DNA from: Achatina immaculata
Taxonomy: Eukaryota; Mollusca; Gastropoda; Stylommatophora; Achatinidae
Assembly (NCBI GenBank): GCA_009760885.1
Contig: CM019696.1
Span: 44,849,358-44,913,357 of the forward strand
Direction: 5' to 3'
DNA length: 64,000 bases
Below the pieces are notes generated by a model. That model was not told the origin of the DNA, ran no database searches, and worked only from the letters and a program-made list of their open reading frames with translations. A program made the translations under genes and the position numbers. Shown in pieces: positions 22,801-33,181 of this stretch (position 1 is the first letter of the stretch; every line of letters starts with the position of its first letter).

Positions 22801-23556
22801 TCTGTGTTCAGGGTACATGATAAAGTACTTGATGTCTGTGTTTAGGGTACATGATAAAGTACTTGATCACTGTGTTCAGGGTATATGATAAAGTACTTGA
22901 CCTCTGTGTTCAGAGTACATGGTAAAGTACTTGATGTCTGTGTTCAGGGTACATGATAAAGTGCTTGATCTCTGTGTTCAGGGTACATAATAAAGTGCTT
23001 GATGTCTTTGTTCAGGGTACATGATAATGTACTTGATCTCTGTGTTCAGGGTACATGATAAAGTGCTTGATCTCTGTGTTCAGGGTACATGATAAAGTGC
23101 TTGATCTCTATGTTCAGGGTACATGATAAAGTGCTTGATGTCTGTGTTCAGGGTACATGATAATGTACTTGATCTCTGTGTTCAGGGTACATGATAAAGT
23201 GCTTGATCGCTGTGTTCAGGGTACATGATAATGTACTTGATCTCTGTGTTCAGGGTACATGATAAAGTACTTGATCGCTGTGTTCAGGGTACATGATAAA
23301 GTGCTTGATCTCTGTGTTCAGGGTACATGATAAAGTGCTTGATCTCTGTGTTCAGGGTACATGATAAAGTGCGTGATCGCTGTGTTCAGGGTACATGATA
23401 AAGTGCTTGATGTCTGTGTTCAGGGTACATGATAAAGTGCTTGATGTCTGTGTTCAGGGTACATGATAAAGTGCTTGATCGCTGTGTTCAGGGTACATGA
23501 TAAAGTGCTTGATCTCTGTGTTCAGGATACATGATAAAGTGCTTGATCACTGTTTT
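22801..23556 (+). repeat. 34-bp minisatellite, about 22 copies
   Basis: Units of tctgtgttcagggtacatga plus taaagtgcttga, with variants at the acttg/gcttg and ctctg/cgctg/gtctg positions. Flanks show no coding sequence. Confidence 0.96.
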
Positions 23557-23639
23557 CACAATCTGATGTGCATGAGAGTGTTTTAAATTTATGACACAAA
23601 TTTGTTTTACTCCTGTTAAGCATCACAGGTCTGAGTGAT

Positions 23640-23824
23640 TTTAGTGTTGATGATGATGATAATGATGATGACAGTGGTAGTGAGGGTAGTAAATGATGAT
23701 GATAGTGCTAGTGAGGATATAAATGATGATAGTGGTAGTGAGGGTGATAAATAATGATGATGATAGTGGTAGTGAAGGTGATAAGTGATAGTGAGGGTGA
23801 TAAATGATGATAGCGATAGTGAAG
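23640..23824. repeat. GAT-rich simple repeat, left part
   Basis: Irregular units of gatgatagtggtagtgaggg and gataaatgatgat. The same DNA reappears at 25007-25104 and 27947-28100, so one simple-repeat locus was split by LINE insertions. Confidence 0.9.
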
Positions 23825-25006
23825 CTGTCTCGACCAGATCTTTACTCTCAGAATAATACTTGAAGAACATATTGAAAAGCAGAAACCATTAATACTGAAC
23901 TTCATAGATTTTAAGAAGGCATTTGATAGCAATACACAGAGATTCATTATGGAGAATTTTATGTCTATATGGAATACCATCTAAAATTGTCAACATCATT
24001 AAGGACTTATACAATGGATATGGTTGTGCAGTCAAGACAGAAGAAGGGATGAGTGAATGGTTCCAGATTGAAACAGGCGTGAAACAAGGATGTATAATGT
24101 CTCCTTTACTTTTTGGGATTACAATAGACTTCATAATGACAAAATGCTGCACAGGTAACACAGGTATTGACTGGGTACATGGGACCCAACTAGAAGATCT
24201 TGATTTTGCTGATGACATAACTCTTATCAGTAATAATGTGAATTCCATACAAGAAAAAACAAATAGCCTATCTTCACTGGCTAGCAAAATAGGACTTGAA
24301 ATTAACAATGACAAAACAAAAATAATGAAAATTCCCATCAATCAAAATGGAAAAATACACATAGAAGGGACAGATATTGAAGAAGTCAATCAATTTGCAT
24401 ACCTTGGCAGCTACATAGACCAGGATGGTGACACTAGAAAGGAAGTTAGAATCAGAATTGCAAAAGCAGCATCAATCTTCAAGAATCTTGAGAACATATG
24501 GAATTCAAAAGTTATAAGCACAAAAACCAAGTTAAGACTATTCAATTCAAATGTAATATCCACCCTTATTTATGCATGCGAAAGCTGGAAAACAACTAAA
24601 GAAATAGAAAAGAAATTAGACTCTTTTGAAAAAAAATGCTTAAGGAAAATACTCGGCATCAAGTGGAATGAATTCAAGAACAATGCAGAGATAAGACAGA
24701 TGACTGAACAACAACCAGTCTCACGGGTGATCAGGAAAAGGAGATGGACATATGTTGGTCACTTGATGAGAAGAAATGATCAGAGAATCCCAAAACAAGC
24801 TATCAAGTGGAACACAACAGGCCGAAGAAAAAGGGGCAGACCGCGTGAAACTCTGAAGAGGACATTATTAAGAGAGGCCAAGTTAACAGGCATAAAATCC
24901 TTTGTTGAGGTTGAAAGACTCGCCGAAGACAGGAAAAATTGGCGAACTACTTTGCAAGCCCTATGTGACGTCTAACGGCACGGGAAGGATATAAGATATA
25001 AGATAA
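23825..25006 (+). mobile_element. LINE family A, best-preserved RT copy
   Basis: A 5'-truncated family A LINE with most of the reverse transcriptase open from 23923 to 24975 (350 codons) and ending ALCDV-stop. The truncation removes the N-terminal half of the RT and the endonuclease. The tail is ggcacgggaaggatataag plus a short ataag repeat. A 10-bp repeat, gatagtgaag, flanks it (23815-23824 and 25007-25016) and is probably the target duplication, although the target is simple-sequence DNA. Confidence 0.9.
23923..24975 (+). pseudogene. LINE A reverse transcriptase, C-terminal 350 codons
   Basis: The frame shows the block SLWRILCLYGIPSKIVNII, motif B as ETGVKQGCIMSPLLFGI, motif C as LDFADDITLI, then the thumb (NQFAYLGSYIDQDGDTRKEV) and the C-terminal region with TLIYACESWKTT, RKRRWTYVGHLMRR and GRPRETLKRTLL. 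Motif A lies just upstream: FIDFKKAFDS is interrupted by a one-base insertion near 23930. So the catalytic Asp pair of motif C is intact, but no complete protein can be made. It is the reference for the other A copies. Confidence 0.9.
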
Positions 25007-26398
25007 GATAGTGAAGGTGATAAGTGATAGTGAGGGTGATAAATGATAGTGGTAGTGAGGGTGATAAATGATGATGATGATGATATTGGTAGTGAGGGTG
25101 ATAAATGATGATGTTGTTGTTGTTCGTCCATCGTCTTCGATGATGACCACAGCTTCCTCTTGGTCTAAATAGAGTGAGGTGTGGAGTGTGTCCGTTTCGT
25201 GACAAACTAGCCCTATACCAGCTTTGAAAGTTTTGCCACACACGGAGCTAGCATGTCCAGATTCAGTTGTGGGTGCTTGTGCTGCCTTGGCTTTTTGCAT
25301 TGCGCGTTTGTGCTGGGCACTTTCAATTCTTGAGCGCTCTGCTCTCTGTGCACACAGGGTGGTTATAGCCCTCCATGATGGGCGGACTTGTGCTTTGGAC
25401 TCCCAAGAGTTTGTGTCTATCCCGAAGTGAAGTTTTGAGCATATCCTTGTATCGCTTTTTTTTTTTTTTTTTTGCCCTCCTGCTTTCTGTTTTCCGTTCA
25501 GAAGTTCCCCATATAGGAGTTGTTTGGGGAGTTGAGTGTTACTCATTCTGACTACATGCCCTGTCCAACGGATTTGCGCCTTTTGAAGCATTGTGTAGAT
25601 GCTTGGAATTTTAGCTCTTGTGAGGACTTTAGTATCAGGAATCAGTTGCTGCCATTTGATGTTTAGTATTTTCCTGAGACAACCTAGATGGAAATGATTT
25701 AGTTGTCTTACATGTCTACCGCAGACTGTCCATATTTCGGCTGCATGCATTAGTGTGGTCAGAACAACAGCTTTATAGACCTTTAACTTGGTGGCTGCAT
25801 ACATTAGTGCGGTCAGAACGACAGCTTTATAGACCTTTAACTTGGTGGCTGCATACATTAGTGCGGTCAGAACGACAGCTTTATAGACCTTTAACTTGGT
25901 GGCTGCATACATTAGTGCGGTCAGAACGACAGCTTTATAGACCTTTAACTTGGTGGCTGCATACATTAGTGTGGTCAGAACAACAGCTTTATAGACCTTT
26001 AACTTGGTGGCTGCATACATTAGTGTGGTCAGAACGACAGCTTTATAGACCTTTAACTTGGTGGCTGCATACATTAGCGTGGTCAGAACGACAGCTTTAT
26101 AGACCTTTAACTTGGTGGCTGCATACATTAGTGCGGTCAGAACGACAGCTTTATAGACCTTTAACTTGGTGGCTGCATACATTAGTGCGGTCAGAACGAC
26201 AGCTTTATAGACCTTTAACTTGGTGGCTGCATACATTAGTGTGGTCAGAACAACAGCTTTATAGACCTTTAACTTGGTGGCTGCATACATTAGTGTGGTC
26301 AGAACGACAGCTTTATAGACCTTTAACTTGGTGGCTGCATACATTAGCGTGGTCAGAACGACAGCTTTATAGACCTTTAACTTGGTGGCTGCATACAT
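24947..26398 (-). pseudogene. LINE E C-terminal ORF with 18-residue repeats, 483 codons
   Basis: The open frame starts with 12 copies of an 18-residue repeat (MYAATKLKVYKAVVLTTL) and continues without a break into the normal C-terminal region: RHVRQLNHFHLGCLRKILNI, LTRAKIPSIYTMLQKAQIRW, TGHVVRMSNTQLPKQLLYGE, then the CGKTFKAGIGLVCH block. The frame then runs past the LINE into simple repeat (His/Tyr-rich) and ends in the LINE A tail. The repeated segment corresponds to the LKVYKAVVLTTLLYGCETWT stretch of the thumb in relatives. It is a decayed retrotransposon protein, not a host gene. Confidence 0.85.
25007..25104. repeat. GAT-rich simple repeat, middle part
   Basis: Continuation of the simple repeat between the LINE A and LINE E insertions (units gatagtgagggtgataaat). 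Confidence 0.9.
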
Positions 26399-26443
26399 TA
26401 GTGCGGTCAGAACGACAGCTTTATAGACCTTTAACTTGGTGGT
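25750..26443 (-). repeat. 54-bp array in LINE E coding sequence, 13 copies, higher-order pattern
   Basis: Unit on the + strand: attagtgtggtcagaacaac, agctttatagacctttaact, tggtggctgcatac. Four variants differ at three positions. In order the copies are A B B B A C D B B A C D B, so the five-copy block BBACD (270 bp) at 25858-26127 is repeated at 26128-26397. The 54-bp period is 18 codons and keeps the frame open on both strands. Confidence 0.95.
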
Positions 26444-26526
26444 AACGCTGAATCCTCATCTTTCCCATAAATCTTTTTCGTAGCCTCCCAAATGCTGCGC
26501 TGGCTTTAGCTATTCTGTTGCTGACT

Positions 26527-26964
26527 TCAGCATCCAGCTGACTGCCCTAGAAAAGGTGCGCCAAGATAAGTGAAATTTTCTACGGATTTTAGCTTTTGTC
26601 CCTTTATTACGATTTCCGGTTCAGTATATTCTTTGTTGAGGGCGGGTTGATACACAACTTCTGTTTTTCCGATGTTGATCGTAAGGTCAAAGTTATCACA
26701 TGCCACTGAGAAGTTATCAGTAATTGTTTGCATGTTAGATATTGAGTTAGCATTTAGTGCATAGTCATCGGCGAACAGAAAGTCTTTGGTTTTAGCATTC
26801 TTAACTTTTGAGGCAGCTTTTAATCGCCCTAGATTGAAGAGCTTTCCACCTGTTCTATACTTTAACGAAATACAGGAAGCGTCCATGAGCATGGCCGAGA
26901 ACACCTGAAGAGTGTGGGTGCAAGGACACATCCCTGCTTTACCCCAATGTAGGTGCAAGGACAC
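26527..26964 (-). pseudogene. LINE E reverse transcriptase, catalytic and thumb part
   Basis: The frame reads SLKYRTGGKLFNLGRLKAAS, then the motif C box LFADDYALNA, then a LTINIGKTEV block and VENFTYLGA. These are the standard RT palm motif C, the K-containing motif D and the following YLG motif. It is cut off from the N-terminal RT by the 35-bp array, whose period is not a multiple of three, and from the C-terminal part by a frameshift near 26450-26530. Confidence 0.82.
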
Positions 26965-27330
26965 GTCCCTGCTTTACCCCAATATAGGTGCAAGGACACG
27001 TCCCTGCTTTACCCCAGTGTAAGTGCAAGGACACGCCCTTGCTTTACCCTAGTGTAGGTGCAAGGACACATCCCTGCTTTAACCCAATATAGGTGCAAGG
27101 ACACGTCCCTCCTTTACCCCAGTGTAGGTGCAAGGACACATCCCTGCTTTACCCCAGTGTAGGTGCAAGGACATGTCCCTGCTTTACCCCAGTGTAGGTG
27201 CAAGGACACGTCCCTCCTTTACCCCAGTGTAGGTGCAAGGACACTTCCTTGCTTTAACCCAGTGTAGGTGAAAGGACACTTCCCTACTTTACCCCAGGGT
27301 AGGTGCAAGGACATGTCCCTGCTTTACCCC
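26914..27330 (-). repeat. 35-bp array amplified from RT motif B, about 12 copies
   Basis: Unit on the + strand: tgtaggtgcaaggacacgtc + cctgctttaccccag. Read on the minus strand, it encodes GVKQGHVLAPT, the Gln-Gly motif B of reverse transcriptase. Because 35 is not a multiple of three, each extra unit shifts the frame. Confidence 0.93.
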
Positions 27331-27897
27331 ACAAGTAACAGGAAAGGATTCTGAGACCTCACCATCATCAAGAACACAAACCTTCATGCCCTCATGAAAT
27401 TGACGAACTATTTCTATGAACCTGGCTGGGCATCCAGATTTTGCTACTATGAGCCAGAGACCGTCCCTCATTGTATCGAAGGCTTTGGTTAAGTCTACAA
27501 AAACGGTTAATAGGTCAGTGTGCTGCTCCTGGCACCTTTCCTGTAGTTGACGGATAGCAAAGATCATGTCAGTTGTTCCTCTTCCTGCTCGAAAACCACA
27601 CTGACTCTCGGGGAGCAAATTATCTTCAAGATGCTTACTGAGTCTGTTAAGCAGGATGCGAGCTAGTACTTTGCCAGCGATTGATAGCAGTGAGATTCCT
27701 CTGTAATTATCACAATGGTGGCGATTGCCCTTGTTCTTGTACAAGTGAACTATTTGGGCATCTTTAAAGTCTTGTGGTAGCATTCCCGAGCTCCAAGATG
27801 AACAGAAGAGATCACTGAGACTTTGTATCATGCGGGTACCCCCTACTTTGAAGATCTCACCGGGGATGGCATCTAAGCCAGTGCCTTTCCACTTCAT
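27289..27897 (-). pseudogene. LINE E reverse transcriptase, N-terminal part
   Basis: A 202-codon frame: GTGLDAIPGEIFKVGG, NYRGISLLSIAGKVLARIL, ESQCGFRAGRGTTDMIFAIR, motif A as FVDLTKAFDT, and motif B as CGVKQGHVLAPT, after which the 35-bp array begins. These are RT motifs 1, 2, A and B in normal order. The first catalytic Asp (motif A) is present. No endonuclease domain remains upstream; the sequence passes into GAT-rich repeat at 27947. Confidence 0.88.
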
Positions 27898-27946
27898 AGC
27901 TGGCTGACAGCATTTTTAACTTCCTGGATGGTTGATGGTAGATCTA

Positions 27947-28100
27947 GCTCAGATGATGATGATAGTGGTAGTGAGGGTGGTAAATGATGATTATGATGAT
28001 AGTGGTAGTGAGGATGATAAATGATGATTGTGATGATAGTTGATGATGATATTGATTATGATGATACTAACAGTGATAGGATGATGATGATGGAGTACTC
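27947..28100. repeat. GAT-rich simple repeat, right part
   Basis: Units such as gatgatagtggtagtgagg continue the locus split by LINE A and LINE E. Confidence 0.9.
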
Positions 28101-28135
28101 ATGATGATGGAGTACTCTTGATGGTGTGAGCATGC

Positions 28136-28197
28136 ATGTGTGTGTGTGTGTCCTTGTGTTTGTGTGTCCTTGTGTTTGTGTGTCCTTGTGTTTGTGT
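28136..28197 (+). repeat. GT-rich microsatellite with tgtccttgtgtt units
   Basis: (GT)n followed by three units of tgtccttgtgtttgtg. Confidence 0.9.
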
Positions 28198-28304
28198 GAA
28201 GCTTCTGTCTTTGTCATCTTCACAATAGAATTAACACCAAGTTCCAAGATAACCAACTCTGAAGTTCCACAGTATGATAATGTTACATCAATGATAACAA
28301 CTTT

Positions 28305-28560
28305 AAGCAGCAGAAGACAGATGGCTGGGACACATAAGATGAATGGACGGCAGCCATATTCCCAAGCAGGTTTTGTATGGCGAACTTACAAACAGGCGGC
28401 CACATGATAGACTGAGATATGAAGATATATGCAAGTCATCAGTGTGATATTTTTCTGCCTGCCGCAAAGTCTGTGAAGAACTTGCAAAGAGCAAGCAATG
28501 TGGAAAGCGACTCTATGCAAGACTGCAGCATCATTTGAGGAGGAAATGTGACCAAAAGTG
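28305..28560 (+). pseudogene. LINE C-terminal relic (E-like)
   Basis: Pieces in shifted frames on the + strand read RWLGHIRRMNGR-like text, then KQVLYGELTNRRPHDRLRYE and DICKSS, matching the GH(V/I)RRM...P+(Q/K)(V/L)(L/F)YGEL...RY+D(V/I)CK tail of LINEs like family E. Stops follow and the rest is lost. Confidence 0.6.
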
Positions 28561-28965
28561 AAGTTAAAATATTGCTTGCCGCCAGTGTGTTCGATCATGC
28601 AAATCCAACGTTGGTAGAGTCAACATGTGGGGTGCTGTTCGCCAATATGCTTGGCAAAACCCACAACAGCTGATATCTGCCTGCGTCAAAACTGTCCCCT
28701 TAGACACAAAGTGACAATAATAAGCAAATGAAGAATCATATTTTTCAATTTCATGTCATCTTTGATGTCTAACGATGCTCCCTCAGCCATTTTGTCATGC
28801 TCTCTGAGAATATTTCTACATTCTGTTTATATCTACTTTTGTACAAGGAAAATTGCTTCAAGATTCCATAACAAAATTTTTTTAAAATCAGTTATTAAAA
28901 TGGACTGATTAAAGAAAGAACACAACAAATAATTTTTTTTAAAAAAGGGGAGGGAGAGTGGGGGG
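28561..28965. other. Intergenic, nothing recognised
   Basis: AT-rich DNA between two LINE relics, with no feature seen. Confidence 0.45.
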
Positions 28966-30080
28966 CATTCATTCATTTGCATGTCCCTTGCGGAACTTTG
29001 CCTCCCTAACAGCGCTCCTGTAAGTCTCTCGGTTGTGAGCAAGATGTCCTGCTGCTGATGCGTCCATTCGCAGATCATCAACGATGTCTTGCAGCCATCT
29101 TTGTCTTAGTCCTCCTCTCTTTCTTTTTCCCATTATGTATCCTACCAAGACTGTCTTCTCTAAATTATCATGACGTTTAATGTGTCCAAAATATTTAAGT
29201 TTTCTCTCTTTAATCCTCTTTACTAGCCAGCCTTCTTCAACTTTAAGTTTTTGTAGTATGGATATATTTGTTCTTTTTTGTGCCCATGATATTTGAAGAA
29301 CTCTTCTGTAGCATTTACATTCAAAGGCATTTATGTGTTTCTCAGCTGTTTTGTTAAGTGTCCAGGTCTCACATGCATATGTTGCAATGGGAAAGGTGCA
29401 TGCCCTTAAAAATCTTATTTTTGTAGTTCTGTCTGTTCCTCTCCACAGATTCTTTAGTTGTTTTACTTTATGAAGAGCGATAGATGTCCTCCTTTTAATT
29501 TCTCTCATTGTATCTCCATTATTAGTTAGTAGTGATCCAAGATATTCAAAATTCTCCACTTATTCCAGTTTTTCCTCATTGATAAATATTTCAACTGCCT
29601 TGCTTGTTTTGTCAGTTGTCATCAATTTAGTTTTCTTCGCATTAAGATAGAGGTTTTGCTCTTCGCTGTTCTTATGGACTGACATAATTAGTTTTTCCAC
29701 TCCTTTTTATGTTGTGGACAGTAATACTGTGTCATCAGCATATCTAATCTCTGGTATTTCATAACCTCCAATTTTTTATGGCATCGTAGTATTCTTTGTC
29801 TACATCTTCTCTAATATTCCTTATTATAATTTTGGTATACAAGTTAAATAAGTAAGGCGACAATATGCACCTCCCAACGGACCCTTTGTTTTATTTCAAA
29901 CCAAGTTGCTGTTTCACCATTTATTCTTACTGCTGCCTGTTGGTCTAGATACAGCAGTGATGTTAATTGTATCAAATGCATAGGAAATCCCATTTTTTCC
30001 ATTATTTCCCAAAGTTTCTGGTGATGTACACAATCAAATGCCTTTGAGTAGTCTATAAATGATAAATATTATTTATTATT
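28966..30080 (-). mobile_element. LINE family D, 3' half (outer element of nest)
   Basis: Minus-strand family D from its (attc)n tail at 28966 back to the start of motif A near 30050, where sequence for YLSFIDYS is interrupted by LINE A. The frame at 28969-29559 is the C-terminal region: ENFEYLGSLLTNNGDTM, FPIATYACETWTLNKT, HINAFECKCYRRVLQI, KYFGHIKRHDNLEKTV, RWLQDIVDDLRMDAS. The YADD region is at about 29720-29740. The missing 5' neighbour of the break is found at 33946-34105, showing that the LINE was split by an insertion. Confidence 0.88.
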
Positions 30081-31081
30081 TATTGTTGTTCAGTCAACTG
30101 CCTTATCTCTGCATTGTTCTTGAATTCGTTCCACTTGATGCCGAGTATTTTCCTTAAGCATTTTTTTTCAAAAGAGTCTAATTTCTTTTCTATTTCTTTA
30201 GTTGTTTTCCAGCTTTCGCATGCATAAATGAGGGTGGATATTACATTTTAATTGAATAGTCTTAACTTGGTTTTTGTGCTTATAACTTTTGAATTCCATA
30301 TGTTCTCAAGATTCTTGAAGATTGATGCTGCTTTTGCAATTCTGATTCTAACTTCCTTTCTAGTGTCACTATCCTGGTCTATGTAGTTGCCAAGGTATGC
30401 AAATTGATTGACTTCTTCAATATCTGTCCCTTCTATGTGTATTTTTCCATTTTGATTAAGGGGAATTTTCATTATTTTTGTTTTGTCTTGTTAATTTCAA
30501 GTCCTATTTTGCTAGCCAGTGAAGACAGGCTATCTGTTTTTTCTTGTATGGAATTCACATTGTTACTGATAAGAGTTATGTCATCAGCAAAATTAAGATC
30601 TTCTAGTTGGGTCCCATGTACCCAGTCAATACCTGTGTTACCTGTGCAGCATTTTTTCATTATGAAGTCTATTGTAATCCCAAAAAGTAAAGGAGACAGT
30701 ATACATCCTTGTTTCACACCTGTTTCAATCTGGAACCATTCACTCATCCCTTCTTCTGTCTTGACTGCACAAACATATCCATTGTAGAAGTCCTTAATGA
30801 TGTTGACAATTTTAGATGGTATTCCATATAGACTTAAAATTCTCCATAATGAATCTCTGTGTATGTATCAAATGCCTTTTTAAAGTCTATGAAATTCAGT
30901 ATTAATGTTTTCTGCTCTTCAGTATGTTCTTCAAGTAATTCTTAGAGTAAAGATATGGTCGAGACAGCTTCTCCCTTTTTGAAATCCTGCTTGTTCTTCT
31001 CTCATTGCAGTATCCACTATATCTTTAAGTCTATTCAAAATGACCTTGCAAAATACTTTTGACACAACTGATATTAAGGTT

Positions 31082-31650
31082 CTCTCTCTCTGAACCTTAA
31101 GTGCCCAGGGCACATGGGGCTTCTTCAAGGGTTTTCCACAAATGCCTGTCCTTTGCCTTTTTTTCTGCTCTTGCCCATGTGAGCCCTCTATTGCTCAACA
31201 TCCTTTCTGTTGTTCTTCTCCATGTCTCTTTTGGTCTACCCTTACTTCTGTTCCCCTGTGGTGTCCATCTTAGTGCTATTTTTGGTAGTGAGTTGTCAGT
31301 CATTCGGAGCACATGCCCCAACCATCGCCAGCATCTTTCCTCAATAATTGTTGTCAGTGGCTTCATCTGCATCTCTGCCAACAAGATGTTATTTCTTATG
31401 GTGTTTGGCCAAAATATTTTTCTAATTCTTCGAAAACATTTAGTCTGGAAAGAATTCAACTTGTTTTCTATGGTTTTGGTGATTTTCCAGCACTCACTTC
31501 CATAGAGTAGTACACTTAGAACATTACTCTTAAATATCCTGATTTTCGTATTCATGCTTAGTTCTTTAGATTTCCATATAGTCTGCACCACTGCAAAAGC
31601 CTGGTTTGCTCTAGTAAGTCTGCTGTTGATGTTAATATTGCTGTTGATGT
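31082..31650 (-). mobile_element. LINE family C copy inserted in LINE A
   Basis: A 569-bp insert flanked by perfect 13-bp target duplications, tgatattaaggtt, at 31069-31081 and 31651-31663. It encodes the C-terminal region of another LINE family (next entry) and ends in an (AG)n tail on its own 3' side. Because its duplications are LINE A sequence, it is younger than that LINE A copy. Confidence 0.95.
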
Positions 31651-31675
31651 TGATATTAAGGTTACTCCTCTTCAA
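31097..31675 (-). pseudogene. LINE C C-terminal fragment, 192 codons
   Basis: The open frame reads NAFA-type TRANQAFAVVQTIWKSKELS, then NVLSVLLYGSECWKIT, CFRRIRKIFWPNTIRNN, RCWRWLGHVLRMTDNSLPKI, GRPKETWRRTTERML and LEEAPCALGT-stop. This is the post-catalytic region of a non-LTR reverse transcriptase; the catalytic motifs are lost by 5' truncation. The frame is intact, pointing to a young insertion. The first dozen residues (Asn/Ile repeats) come from a short ttgatgttaa repeat at the 5' junction. Confidence 0.88.
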
Positions 31676-31958
31676 TTGTTACAGTCACTAAGGTTGCCTT
31701 TTTTTGGTATTTTAACAATGATTCCTTTTTTCCAATTAGAAGGGACCTTTTCTTCTTTCCAAATCTTGTTAAACATTCTCTGTAGTTGCCTCATGTTGTC
31801 ACTTTTGATAGCTTTTAGCATTTCGGGTGTTATTTCATCTTCACCTGCAGCTTTGTTGTTAGCCATTAAATTCACTGCTGTTTCAGTTTCATGCAATTTA
31901 ATTTCATCTAGGTTGACATTTAGTTGTGGGGCTGGTAAGTCAGTTTCAAGGTTTAACA

Positions 31959-32932
31959 CACAATAATTAGTGTATATGTATATAAATATACATGAAGCAC
32001 TGCAGTAAAACTATGATACCAGAATGTATAAACTAGGAAAAATGTAGGAGCAGATTTATTACTTAAAGATTACAAAGTTGTGATGTTTCGGCGTGAGCCT
32101 TAATTATACAAAAACACACAGGATGAAGAAATAGAGAGAGGAGATAAAGTATAGATTCACATGAATACTATTAAAAAAAAGATGACCATATATCACAGGT
32201 CTCTACTTAAACAGTCACCACGTTCTACTAAATCCGTTCCTGACACACACCGCCGGACAAGTCACACCTTACAATTTACAGCTAAGTACTCCTTAATAAG
32301 ATTTTTAAGGGCATGCATCTTTCCCATCGCAACATATGCCTGTGAGACCTGGACACTTAACAAAACAGCTGAGAAACACATAAATGCCTTTGAATGTAAA
32401 TGCTACAGAAGAGTTCTCCAAATATCGTGGACACAAAAAAGAACAAATATATCTATACTACAAGAGCTTAGTATTGAAGAAGGCTGGCTAGTAAAGAGGA
32501 TTAAAGAGAGAAAACTTAAATATTTTGGACACATTAAACGTCATGATAATTTAGAGAAGACCGTATTGGAAGGATACATAATGGGAAAAAGAAAAAGAGG
32601 AAGACCGAAACGAAGATGGCTACAAGACATCGTTGACGATCTGGAAATGGATGCATCAGCAGCAGGCCATCTTGCTCACAACCGAGAGGCCTACAGGAGT
32701 GCTGTTTGGGAGGCAAAGTTCCGCAAGGGACATGCAAATGAATGAATGAATGACTCCTTAAAAAAAAAAAAATTTTTTTTAAAAATAGTATTTATGTGAA
32801 TCTATACTTTATCTCCTCTCTCTATTTCTTCGTTCTGTATGTTTTTGTATGATTAAAGCTCACGCTGAAATGTCACAACGTTGTAATCGTTAAGTAATAA
32901 AGCTGCTCCTACTTTTTCCTAGTTTATACAAT
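31959..32932. mobile_element. Foldback element 1 (140-bp inverted arms) carrying LINE D
   Basis: Inverted arms at 32027-32169 and 32786-32928 match over about 140 bp, starting tataaactagg and ending cctagtttata. It interrupts LINE A: aaggtttaaca at 31948-31958 and aagatttaaca at 32933-32943 look like an 11-bp target duplication with one mismatch. About 65 bp outside the left arm are not mirrored. The interior is non-coding apart from an inserted LINE D (32297-32752). A solo right arm of the same family is at 61925-62066. Confidence 0.85.
32297..32752 (+). mobile_element. LINE family D stub inside the foldback element
   Basis: A 456-bp 3' end of family D, with the frame open from FLRACIFPIATYACETWT through RRWLQDIVDDLEMDAS to KFRKGHANE-stop and a (GAAT)n tail. 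Perfect 9-bp target duplications, actccttaa, lie at 32288-32296 and 32753-32761. Its target is foldback DNA, so it is the youngest layer of the nest. Confidence 0.93.
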
Positions 32933-33181
32933 AAGATTTAACAATTCTTTTGGGTGTGGTCGATTGAGTATTTCTTGGAAGTGTTCAGCCCATCTTTGCT
33001 TTTGGTCTTTATTTGATGTTAATAGGGTTCCAGTTTTGCTAAGGATTGTTCTTTCTTTAGATGTAATAGTACCTGTTAGCCTCTTTTGTATGTTGTATAA
33101 AGTTTTACTTTCTCCTGTTTTTTTTTTGCTGCTTTTTCTGCTTCTTTCACCATATTGTCTATGTATTCTCTTTTATCCCTT

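Larger units (their letters stand above)
25105..27946 (-). mobile_element. LINE family E with two internal tandem expansions
   Basis: A minus-strand LINE about 2.8 kb long, set in GAT-rich simple repeats. RT parts are recognisable: 27289-27897 (N-terminal RT), 26527-26964 (motif C as LFADDYALN and thumb), 24947-26398 (C-terminal region). The 3' end encodes a Cys-rich CGKTFKAGIGLVCH segment, as in several LINEs whose proteins end in a zinc-finger-like block. The element is enlarged by a 54-bp array (25750-26443) and a 35-bp array (26914-27330), both amplified from its own coding sequence. The 5' part is missing. Confidence 0.88.

Noticed and set aside
21213..23556. Direct repeats of 31 and 34 bp that might suggest a CRISPR array
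   Set aside because: The repeats are contiguous with no unique spacers, and the genome is eukaryotic.
23616..23980. Minus-strand His/Ser/Tyr-rich frames in the GAT repeat
   Set aside because: They arise from translating simple sequence DNA and run into LINE antisense.
25753..26445. A 230-codon + strand frame of repeated RSERQLYRPLTWWLHTLV units, seemingly a repeat protein
   Set aside because: It is the antisense of the LINE E thumb repeat. A 54-bp period keeps any stop-free frame open, so length is no evidence here.
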